DNA of 40,763 nucleotides from NCBI RefSeq assembly GCF_002838065.1, contig NZ_PIZU01000037.1, positions 7,185 through 47,947 of the forward strand, given 5' to 3'. This document shows positions 24,090 to 31,932 of the stretch, piece after piece; position 1 is the stretch's first letter; each line of letters starts with the position of its first letter. This stretch comes from Mycobacterium hubeiense (GTDB lineage: Bacteria > Actinomycetota > Actinomycetes > Mycobacteriales > Mycobacteriaceae). The position numbers and the translations under genes were made by a program. The notes beneath the pieces were generated by a model. That model saw only the letters and a list, made by a program, of their open reading frames with translations. It was not told the DNA's origin and ran no database searches.

Positions 24090-25571
24090 ATGCCGACCAT
24101 CAGCACCAAGGACTACCTGCTCGATCAGGCCAAGCGACGGTTCACCCCGTCGATCACCAACTTCCCCGGGCTGGGACTGGTCGAGAAGCGCTTACTGCAA
24201 ACCACGTTTCCGCCGAAGAAGCTCGCTGATCCGCCGGCCGGCAGCGGGCTCAAGCCGGTCATGGGTGATGCCGGGCTGCCGATTCTCGGCCACATGATCG
24301 AAATGATGCGCGGCGGGCCGGACTACTTCCTGCACCTGTACAAAACGCAGGGCCCGCTTGTGTACGGCGACTCGCCGTGGCTGCCCGCCGTCGCGGCGCT
24401 CGGCCCCGACGCGGCGCAGGCCATCTACTCCAACCGCAACAAGGAGTACTCGCAGGAAGGCTGGATTCCCGTCATCGGGCCGTTCTTCCACCGCGGGCTG
24501 ATGCTGCTGGACTTCGACGAGCACATGTACCACCGCCGGATCATGCAGGAGGCGTTCACCCGCAGCCGGCTCGTCGGCTACACCGAGCAGGTCGACAAGG
24601 TCGTCTCCCAGGTGATCGCCAACGACTGGGTGCCCAACGACGCGCGCTTCCTGCTCTACCCGGCGATGAAGGAGCTGACGCTCGACATCGCGTCGATGGT
24701 GTTCATGGGTCACGAACCCGGCACCGACCAAGAGCTGGTCACCAAGGTGAACAAGGCGTTCACCATCACGACCCGCGCCGGCAACGCCATCATCCGCACC
24801 GGCGTGCCGCCGTTTACCTGGTGGCGCGGCCTCAAGGCGCGCGAGTACCTGGAGAACTACTTCGAACAGCGCGTCAAGGAGCGTCGCGGCAAGGACGGCT
24901 CGGATCTGCTGACCGTGCTGTGCCAGACCGAGGACGAGGATGGCAACTCGTTCTCCGACGAGGACATCGTCAACCACATGATCTTCCTGATGATGGCCGC
25001 GCACGACACGTCGACCTCGACGGCGACGACGATGTCGTACTACCTGGCCGAGAACCAACAGTGGCAGGACCGCTGCCGCGACGAGTCCGACCGGCTCGGC
25101 GACGGCCCGCTGGACATCGAGGCGCTGGAGAAGCTCGAGACGCTCGATCTGGTGATGAACGAGTCGATCCGGCTGGTCACTCCGGTGCAGTGGGCGATGC
25201 GGCGGACCGTGCGCGACACCGAACTGGTTGGCCACTACCTGCCCAAGGGCACCAACGTCATCGCCTACCCCGGCATGAATCACCGGCTGCCCGAGATCTG
25301 GACCGACCCCGAGAAGTTCGACCCGGACCGGTTCGCCGAACCGCGCAACGAGCACAAGCGCCACCGCTACGCGTTCACGCCGTTCGGCGGCGGCGCGCAC
25401 AAGTGCATCGGCATGGTCTTCGGCCAGCTCGAGGTGAAGACGATCATGCACCGGCTACTGCGCAAGTACCGGCTCGAACTGCCCCGCCCCGGCTACAAGG
25501 CGAAGTGGGATTACGGCGGTATGCCGGTGCCGATGGACGGCATGCCGATCGTGCTGCGGCCGCTGCGTTAG
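24090..25571 (+). CDS. cyp136: Cytochrome P450 CYP136
   Basis: A 493-residue P450, one residue longer than remembered M. tuberculosis CYP136 (Rv3059). The I-helix motif is AAHDTST, ExxR lies in NESIRL, and the haem loop FGGGAHKCIG has thiolate Cys439. The long N-terminus lacks a clear transmembrane helix but has a hydrophobic FPGLGLVEKRLL segment. The family resembles CYP51/CYP110-type sterol or fatty-acid hydroxylases; the substrate is unknown. ATG 24090 has AGGGAG upstream. A perfect hairpin follows its stop. Control by the divergent TetR is likely. Confidence 0.95.
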   Translation: MPTISTKDYLLDQAKRRFTPSITNFPGLGLVEKRLLQTTFPPKKLADPPAGSGLKPVMGDAGLPILGHMIEMMRGGPDYFLHLYKTQGPLVYGDSPWLPAVAALGPDAAQAIYSNRNKEYSQEGWIPVIGPFFHRGLMLLDFDEHMYHRRIMQEAFTRSRLVGYTEQVDKVVSQVIANDWVPNDARFLLYPAMKELTLDIASMVFMGHEPGTDQELVTKVNKAFTITTRAGNAIIRTGVPPFTWWRGLKAREYLENYFEQRVKERRGKDGSDLLTVLCQTEDEDGNSFSDEDIVNHMIFLMMAAHDTSTSTATTMSYYLAENQQWQDRCRDESDRLGDGPLDIEALEKLETLDLVMNESIRLVTPVQWAMRRTVRDTELVGHYLPKGTNVIAYPGMNHRLPEIWTDPEKFDPDRFAEPRNEHKRHRYAFTPFGGGAHKCIGMVFGQLEVKTIMHRLLRKYRLELPRPGYKAKWDYGGMPVPMDGMPIVLRPLR

Positions 25572-25588
25572 CGTCGCGGAGGCTGCGC

Positions 25589-25645
25589 CGAAATGGAATT
25601 CCCGGTCGTCAAATCGCGAGATTGACGACCGGGAATTCCATTTCG
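25589..25645. terminator. Perfect 24-bp hairpin between convergent genes
   Basis: Two 24-nt arms, starting CGAAATGGAATTCC on the left and its exact complement on the right, enclose a 9-nt loop. It lies 18 nt after the cyp136 stop and 5 nt from the end of the LeuA-like gene. There is no T-run, as is common for mycobacterial terminators. A bidirectional terminator is the simplest reading. Confidence 0.7.
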
Positions 25646-25649
25646 CGGG

Positions 25650-26144
25650 TCAGGCCGTCAGCAGGCGGTTCGCGCAGGCAATCACGGCGCGTAGTGCCGA
25701 TTCCGTCGGGTCATCCGCGAGTCCCATCGCCCATTCGGCGCGGATGCCGTCCGAACCGCGGATGAACGTCGCGGTGTGCTCGCCGGCGCAGATCTGGTGA
25801 AACGACGTCGTTTCGACGGCGATGCCGCGCTCGTAGAGCATCTCGGTCAGGGCCGCGATCGGTCCAGTGGCCGCCGCGGTCGAGGTGCTGATGCGATCGC
25901 CGATGGCCAGAGTGGCCCGATAAGTGCGGGCCTGCGGACCCAGCCGGGTGCCGCGTCGCCCGTCGATGCACTCCCATTGGCCCAGCCGTAAGGGGCCCGA
26001 CGTCGGCGCGTACTGGTCGAGGAACGATTCCCAGGACATCGCGTCGGCCTCCTGGCGCAGACCGCGCGGCAGCGGCGCTGCAAACGGGGGCCGACAGCGA
26101 GCCGCGGACGGTCTGGTCGATTGTGTTGCCGAAGTGGAGAACAT
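25650..26144 (-). CDS. Stand-alone LeuA-type regulatory (dimer) domain protein
   Basis: A 164-residue protein whose part from about residue 50 resembles the C-terminal leucine-sensing domain of 2-isopropylmalate synthase. The TGPIAALTEML segment and the ESALRAVIACANRLL helix match that domain. The catalytic TIM barrel is absent. The N-terminal ~45 residues are Ser/Pro/Arg-rich with LPRGLRQEADAMSW. It may bind a branched-chain amino acid or modulate a LeuA-like partner; both are inference. The start at ATG 26144 is likely but has a weak ribosome site; ATG 26039 at MSW is an alternative. A hairpin and a short ORF resembling an attenuator leader precede it. Confidence 0.75.
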   Translation of the reverse strand: MFSTSATQSTRPSAARCRPPFAAPLPRGLRQEADAMSWESFLDQYAPTSGPLRLGQWECIDGRRGTRLGPQARTYRATLAIGDRISTSTAAATGPIAALTEMLYERGIAVETTSFHQICAGEHTATFIRGSDGIRAEWAMGLADDPTESALRAVIACANRLLTA

Positions 26145-26181
26145 GTGCCGGTCTTCTCGTGATAGAGGAAGTGACCGACGA

Positions 26182-26241
26182 AGTAGCAACGACCCACAGC
26201 GAGGGGTCGGTCGAGATCAGACCCCGCTGCGGGTTGCTACT
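26182..26241 (-). promoter_or_regulatory. Long imperfect hairpin, attenuator candidate
   Basis: The outer 9-bp arms AGTAGCAAC/GTTGCTACT continue into GCAGCG/CGCTGT and GGGGTC/GACCCC pairing, giving about 21 paired bases with small bulges and a loop of about 11 nt. It lies 38 nt upstream of the LeuA-domain gene and overlaps the 13-codon ORF at 26217-26258. There is no T-run, so it might sequester the ribosome site or act in Rho-type termination. Confidence 0.5.
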
Positions 26242-26258
26242 ACGAGTCGCCTTGGCAC
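26217..26258 (-). CDS. Putative 13-residue leader peptide
   Basis: GTG-initiated ORF reading (M)PRRLVVATRSGV then TGA. The Leu-Val-Val-Ala-Thr run resembles the Ile/Leu/Val-rich leader I remember for the ilvB operon of corynebacteria. Its codons 6-13 and stop lie inside the left arm of the 26182-26241 hairpin, as expected for ribosome-mediated attenuation. The ribosome site is weak. Translation is not proven. Confidence 0.35.
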   Translation of the reverse strand: MPRRLVVATRSGV

Positions 26259-26389
26259 GTCCGCGATGCTAGACCCTGCCCCGCCGAGGATGCAAACGTT
26301 TTGATTTCGCTTTCTGGATAGTCCGGGGTTGCACATTTTCGCTGGCAGGCTGTCATGGCACGACTGCTGGTGACATCGTCATATCTACT

Positions 26390-26743
26390 GTGAGCAACCG
26401 CGGCACAGGGCTCCAAGGGTGCGAACGAGTCGTCGACCTCGACTCCGCCGACGACGCGGCCGTCCACGTGGCCATTGCCGATTTCACCGCGCACCGCGCG
26501 ATCATCGAGCAGGCCAAGGGCATCTTGATGGTGGTCTACAGCATCTCCTGCGAGCAGGCGTTCGACATCCTGGTCTGGCGCTCACAAGAGACCAACACCA
26601 AGCTGCGCCGGCTGGCCGAGCAAATTGTCGAAGACTTCACCTGTCGGCTCGACCTCTCCAGCGGTGTGCGGGCCCGCGCCGACAACCTGCTTCTCACCGC
26701 GCATCTGCGTGTCAAGCCGTCGTCTGACAGCAACGCGTGCTGA
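26390..26743 (+). CDS. Single-domain ANTAR RNA-binding protein
   Basis: A 117-residue protein whose residues about 33-90 form an ANTAR domain: HRAIIEQAKGILM, ISCEQAFDIL, SQETNTKLRRLA. ANTAR proteins bind paired RNA hexaloops to prevent termination. No GAF or receiver domain is attached, so any signal must come from a partner. GTG 26390 directly follows an AT-rich ATATCTACT, suggesting a leaderless message. It is divergent from the LeuA-domain gene and convergent with the APH-like gene, 15 nt apart. Confidence 0.88.
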   Translation: MSNRGTGLQGCERVVDLDSADDAAVHVAIADFTAHRAIIEQAKGILMVVYSISCEQAFDILVWRSQETNTKLRRLAEQIVEDFTCRLDLSSGVRARADNLLLTAHLRVKPSSDSNAC

Positions 26744-26758
26744 CACACCCGGACGGCA

Positions 26759-27817
<1,059 letters not shown>

Positions 27818-27840
27818 GCAGACATATTGCCAGCCGATCT

Positions 27841-28659
27841 TCAGCGCTTGCGCGCCACCAACAACAGGTATTCCCACTCCATCGTCGACCCGCCGTGTAG
27901 TGCATCGTCGGCGAGCGCGGCGAGGGCGGCGTCCAGTGCGGCGACCCGCTGCGGGTCCTCGCCGATGGCGCGATACGCCGTGATGGTGGGACCGTAGTTG
28001 GCCTTGAAGTAGTCACGGAACGCCGGGCCGTCGCTGAAGCGGCTCACGGTCAGCGTGCGACGCTCGGTGGTGATGTCGGTGACCCGCTCCCCCAGCAGTG
28101 CCCGCACGTGATCCTCGCTGCCCCACAACGGCGGCGGGGACACGCCGGGCGGCGGCGCAGGCATATAGGGCTTCATCGTGGCGAACAGCTGCCCGATGAA
28201 ACCCTCTGGCGTCCAACTGATCAGGCCGATGGTGCCGCCCGGTCGGCACACCCGCACCAGTTCGTCGGCGGACTGCTGGTGATGCGGGGCGAACATCACC
28301 CCGATACAGGACAGCACCGCGTCGAACTCGCCGTCGCCGAACGGCAGCGCCTCGGCGTTGGCCTCGTTCCAGTCCAGCGTGACGCCGCGCTCGTCGGCCA
28401 GGCGGCGGCCCTGCTCGAGCAGTTCGGGGCACAGGTCGCTGGCGACGACGCTGGCGCCGGCGGCCGCGGCGGGAATCGCGGCGTTGCCGGTGCCGGCGGC
28501 CACGTCGAGCACTCGATCGCCGGGTTTGATACCGGCGGCGGCGACCAACTCCGGCCCCAGCGGCGCGACGATTTCGGCGGCGATGGTGCGGTAGTCACCC
28601 AGCGCCCACAGCGCGCGATGCTTGGCCTCCAGTTCGCGGTCTTGTACGACAGCGTTCAT
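27841..28659 (-). CDS. Class I SAM-dependent methyltransferase
   Basis: A 272-residue Rossmann-fold methyltransferase of the UbiE/Methyltransf_11 type. Motif I is VLDVAAGTGNAA, the acidic residue that binds the SAM ribose is in ASDLCPELL, and motif post-I/II is FDAVLSCIGVMFAPH. The substrate is unknown. ATG 28659 has AAGGAG 6 nt upstream. It is divergent from an HxlR regulator, which is therefore the likely repressor, and is the first gene of a probable two-gene operon with the APH-fold kinase. Confidence 0.92.
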   Translation of the reverse strand: MNAVVQDRELEAKHRALWALGDYRTIAAEIVAPLGPELVAAAGIKPGDRVLDVAAGTGNAAIPAAAAGASVVASDLCPELLEQGRRLADERGVTLDWNEANAEALPFGDGEFDAVLSCIGVMFAPHHQQSADELVRVCRPGGTIGLISWTPEGFIGQLFATMKPYMPAPPPGVSPPPLWGSEDHVRALLGERVTDITTERRTLTVSRFSDGPAFRDYFKANYGPTITAYRAIGEDPQRVAALDAALAALADDALHGGSTMEWEYLLLVARKR

Positions 28660-28723
28660 CGACGGCTCCTTCTTCGCAGGTGAGGCAATCGTCTCGCCGG
28701 CGAACAGGCGCCTCTAGTAGCAA

Positions 28724-28754
28724 ATCTGTACCTACACTGGTTCTGGATCTGTAC
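28724..28754. promoter_or_regulatory. Direct repeats between methyltransferase and HxlR gene
   Basis: ATCTGTAC occurs at 28724-28731 and again at 28747-28754, 23 bp apart start to start, about two helical turns on the same face. CTAGTA/TACTAG flanks add partial dyad symmetry. A plausible HxlR binding region. Confidence 0.45.
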
Positions 28755-28777
28755 TAGGACGATGCGGAGGTGCGCGC

Positions 28778-29452
28778 ATGTCCGGATATGGCCAATTCTG
28801 TCCGGTGGCCAAGGCGATGGAACTGCTCGACGAGCGCTGGACGCTGCTCGTCGTGCGGGAATTGCTGCTGGGCAGTCGGCATTTCAACGATCTGCGCCGT
28901 GGCGTGCCGAAGATGTCGCCGGCGCTGCTGTCCAAGCGGCTGAAGTCGCTGGCCCGGGCCGGCGTCATCGAACGCACCGAAATCGACGGCCGCACAACGT
29001 ATTCGCTGACGCCGTGCGGGCAGGAACTGGCCGAGGTGGTCGACGCCCTGGGCAAATGGGGCGTGCGTTGGATCGGCGAACTCGGCGATGAGGACCTCGA
29101 CCCGCACTTGTTGATGTGGGACATCCGCCGCTCCATCCCCATCGAGGCGTGGCCCCGAACCCGCACCACGCTGGCGTTCCACCTCGACGGCGTGGCGCCC
29201 AAGGCGTCGCGATGGTGGCTCGTGGTGGCCGACGGCGAGGCGGATATCTGCGATTTCGACCCGGGCCACGAAGTGGCGGCCACGGTGAAGACCAGCCTGC
29301 GCACGCTGACCCGCATCTGGCGTGGCGACGTGAGCTGGTCGCACGCGCTGCTCGACGGCAGCGTCGCGATATCCGGGCCCGCCGACGTGCGACGCGCCGT
29401 GCCCAAGTGGATCGGTCAGGGCGCGCTGGCGGCGGTACCCCGTCCCGCGTGA
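28778..29452 (+). CDS. HxlR family transcriptional regulator
   Basis: A 224-residue winged-helix regulator. The N-terminus YGQFCPVAKAMELLDERWTLL contains the family's conserved Cys followed by the first helix; FNDLRRGVPKMSPALLSKRLK is the recognition region. The C-terminal ~120 residues resemble an SCP2-like lipid-binding domain, seen in many actinobacterial HxlR proteins, and may sense a hydrophobic ligand. ATG 28778 has GGAGG upstream. It probably controls the divergent methyltransferase-kinase operon. Confidence 0.92.
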   Translation: MSGYGQFCPVAKAMELLDERWTLLVVRELLLGSRHFNDLRRGVPKMSPALLSKRLKSLARAGVIERTEIDGRTTYSLTPCGQELAEVVDALGKWGVRWIGELGDEDLDPHLLMWDIRRSIPIEAWPRTRTTLAFHLDGVAPKASRWWLVVADGEADICDFDPGHEVAATVKTSLRTLTRIWRGDVSWSHALLDGSVAISGPADVRRAVPKWIGQGALAAVPRPA

Positions 29453-29454
29453 GC

Positions 29455-29513
29455 GATTTCGGCGCGCGCGGTCGCGCTGAGCGCGACCCAGCGCGACCCA
29501 GCGCGCCGAAATC
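29455..29513. terminator. Compound GC-rich hairpin between convergent genes
   Basis: Perfect 13-bp outer arms GATTTCGGCGCGC/GCGCGCCGAAATC enclose an inner hairpin GTCGCGC-TGA-GCGCGAC and two tandem copies of GCGCGACCCA (29481-29500). It lies between the HxlR stop and the SDR stop. Probably a bidirectional terminator. Confidence 0.65.
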
Positions 29514-29517
29514 ACCT

Positions 29518-30276
29518 CTACTTGGGGGCGAATCGCTGGCCGGCGTCCAATCGGATGCACTGGCCGTTGAGCATCGGGTTCTCCACGATCGCGACCGCCA
29601 GCTTGGCGTACTCCTCCGGGCGGCCCAGCCGCTTCGGGAATGCCGCATCCTTGGTGAGGATGTTCGCGAACTCGTCGGGGATGCCTTCGGTCAGACCGGT
29701 GGCGAACAGGCTCGGCGCGATCGCCAGCACCCGGATGCCCAGGCTGCCCAGATCACGCGCCATGGTCAGGCACATGCCGGCGATCGCGGCCTTGGAGGCG
29801 GTGTAGGCGATCTGACCGATCTGGCCTTCGAAGGCGGCGATCGACGACGTGTTGATGATGACGCCGCGCTCTTCATCCTCGGGCTCGTTCTTGCTCATGT
29901 GGAACGCCGCCAGCCGGCTGACGTTGAACGTACCGACGGTGTTGAGGTCCTGCACCTGGCGGAAGATGTCCAGATCGTGCGGCCCCTCCTTGGTGAGGGT
30001 GCGCATCGCCGACCCGCCGCCCGCAGTGGTCACCGCGATGTGCAGGCCGCCCAAGCCGTCCACGGCCTGCGCCAGCACCTCTTCGGTGCCCGCGAAGTCG
30101 GTCACGTCGACCGGATAGAACGAGCCGCCGATCTCGTCGGCCACTTCCTTGCCCTTCGACTGCGGCCGGTCCAGGATGGCGACGCCGGCGCCGCGTTTGG
30201 CCAGCGCCTCAGCGGTTGCCCGCCCGAATCCGGATGCACCGCCGACAATGACGGCCTTCTTCCCCTCGATCTCCAT
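29518..30276 (-). CDS. SDR, 3-hydroxyacyl-CoA dehydrogenase type
   Basis: A 252-residue SDR resembling type II 3-hydroxyacyl-CoA / 2-methyl-3-hydroxybutyryl-CoA dehydrogenases. The cofactor motif is GGASGFG (12-18), and the catalytic set is Ser145, Tyr158 and Lys162 (YTASK). The GQIGQIAYTASK and FPKRLGRPEEYA stretches are typical of this subgroup, which works in beta-oxidation or branched-chain amino acid breakdown with NAD. ATG 30276 has GGGAG upstream. Exact substrate is inferred from family. Confidence 0.92.
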   Translation of the reverse strand: MEIEGKKAVIVGGASGFGRATAEALAKRGAGVAILDRPQSKGKEVADEIGGSFYPVDVTDFAGTEEVLAQAVDGLGGLHIAVTTAGGGSAMRTLTKEGPHDLDIFRQVQDLNTVGTFNVSRLAAFHMSKNEPEDEERGVIINTSSIAAFEGQIGQIAYTASKAAIAGMCLTMARDLGSLGIRVLAIAPSLFATGLTEGIPDEFANILTKDAAFPKRLGRPEEYAKLAVAIVENPMLNGQCIRLDAGQRFAPK

Positions 30277-30374
30277 CTAGCTCCCTTTCAAGACTGTGGT
30301 GGGACCGTCAAGCAACCTATCTGATCGGCATTTCGGTAAGGCTTTCAGGTCCGGTGGACGAGTAGCTTGGCGAC

Positions 30375-31898
30375 ATGACGGCGCGTAGCACCCGGGCGTG
30401 GGCCGGCGTCGCGGCCGCGGCAGTAGCGCTCGGAGTCACCGGACTGCTCGCCGTGCCGTTCGGCCCACAGGCCGATGCTCGCACGGCGGTCGGGTCGACG
30501 GTCATCGACCTCACCCCCGGCCCGGTGAAGGAATGGGCCATCCAGACCTTCGGAATGGCCGACAAACTGGTGCTATCGATTCTCGTGGTCGTGGTGATCG
30601 CGGTGATCGCCGCGCTCACCGCGATGTGGGAGACGCGTCGGCGGCCGGTGGGCAGCATCGCCATCGTCGCGGCGGGCATAGCCGGCTCCGCAGCCGTCTT
30701 GTCACGCGCCGGCGCGTCGGCGTTGGACATCGTGCCGACGCTGGTGGGAACCGTGTGCGGCGTCGCGGTGTTGCGTCTGCTCGTATCGGGCCGCTTCACC
30801 GACGCACCGGAAACCGACCGCGGCCGGCGCCTGTCGTTGGTGACGCTGGGGTTCATCGGCGCTGGTGCGCTGTCCGGGGTGGCCGGTGTGGTGCTGACGC
30901 GCCTGCTGTCGTCGGTGGCCGGCGACCGTTCCGCCTTCGCGTTGCCGAGTCCCGACGTCGACGCCGCGCCGGTCCCGCCGACGGTGCAACCGAAAGGCGT
31001 TGCGCTGCCGCCCTTCGTCACACCCAACGCCGACTTCTACCGGATCGACACGGCGCTGTCCGTGCCGCAGCTGAGCCGCGCCGACTGGCAGCTCACGATC
31101 CACGGCATGACCGACCGCGAGATCACGTATCGCTTCGAGGATCTGCAGCAGTTCGAGGTCGTCGAGAAGATGATCACGCTGACGTGCGTATCCAATCCCA
31201 TTGGCGGCGAGCTGATTTCGAACGCCACCTGGACCGGCTACCGGGTGCGGGACGTGTTGGCCGACGCCGGTGTTCACCGCGACGCCGACATGGTGTTGTC
31301 CACATCGATCGACGGGTTCACCGTCGGCACGCCCGTCGAGGCGCTGACCGACGATCGGGATTCCTTGCTGGCCATCGGGATGAACGGGGAGCCGCTGCCG
31401 ACCGAACACGGTTACCCGGCGCGGCTGGTGGTTCCCGGCCTGTACGGCTACGTGTCGGCGACCAAGTGGGTCGTCGACCTCGAGCTCACCCGATTCGACC
31501 GGGCCCAGGCCTACTGGACGCGGCTGGGCTGGGCGCCGCGCGCGCCCATCAAGACGCAGTCGCGCATCGACGTCCCGCGCAGCGGCCAGCGGGTGGCCCG
31601 CGGCGCCGTCGTGTTCGGTGGTGTGGCATGGGCGCAGAACCGCGGCGTGCGCGCGGTCGAGATCCGCGTCGATGGTCCTGGAGGGCAAGGCGACTGGCGG
31701 CCCGCCGAACTCGGTGCGAGCTATTCCAACGACACCTGGCGGCTGTGGAGCTTCCCGTGGCGCGCCGCGGCACCTGGCCCGCACACCATCACCGTGCGGG
31801 CGACCGACAACACCGGCGCGGTGCAGACCCCCGAACGCGCCGACCCGATTCCCGACGGCGCCACCGGCTGGCACACCGTCTCGTTCACCGTCACCTGA
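30375..31898 (+). CDS. Membrane-anchored molybdopterin oxidoreductase (sulfite-oxidase fold)
   Basis: A 507-residue protein with about five N-terminal transmembrane helices (near residues 10-28, 64-85, 92-111, 117-138 and 153-179). A molybdopterin-binding domain follows, with the probable Mo-ligand Cys271 in LTCVSNPIGG. A C-terminal immunoglobulin-like dimerisation domain contains RGVRAVEIRVDGP. The catalytic domain should face outward. The natural electron acceptor and substrate (sulfite, S- or N-oxides) cannot be read from sequence. ATG 30375 is divergent from the SDR. It ends 34 nt before ligB. Confidence 0.92.
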   Translation: MTARSTRAWAGVAAAAVALGVTGLLAVPFGPQADARTAVGSTVIDLTPGPVKEWAIQTFGMADKLVLSILVVVVIAVIAALTAMWETRRRPVGSIAIVAAGIAGSAAVLSRAGASALDIVPTLVGTVCGVAVLRLLVSGRFTDAPETDRGRRLSLVTLGFIGAGALSGVAGVVLTRLLSSVAGDRSAFALPSPDVDAAPVPPTVQPKGVALPPFVTPNADFYRIDTALSVPQLSRADWQLTIHGMTDREITYRFEDLQQFEVVEKMITLTCVSNPIGGELISNATWTGYRVRDVLADAGVHRDADMVLSTSIDGFTVGTPVEALTDDRDSLLAIGMNGEPLPTEHGYPARLVVPGLYGYVSATKWVVDLELTRFDRAQAYWTRLGWAPRAPIKTQSRIDVPRSGQRVARGAVVFGGVAWAQNRGVRAVEIRVDGPGGQGDWRPAELGASYSNDTWRLWSFPWRAAAPGPHTITVRATDNTGAVQTPERADPIPDGATGWHTVSFTVT

Positions 31899-31932
31899 CC
31901 CAGATGTCAGAGGCCCGTGCGAGGCTGACCCC

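Noticed and set aside
31618..31932. N-terminal extension of LigB
   Set aside because: It is read within the molybdopterin oxidoreductase gene in another frame; GTG 31933 matches the family start.
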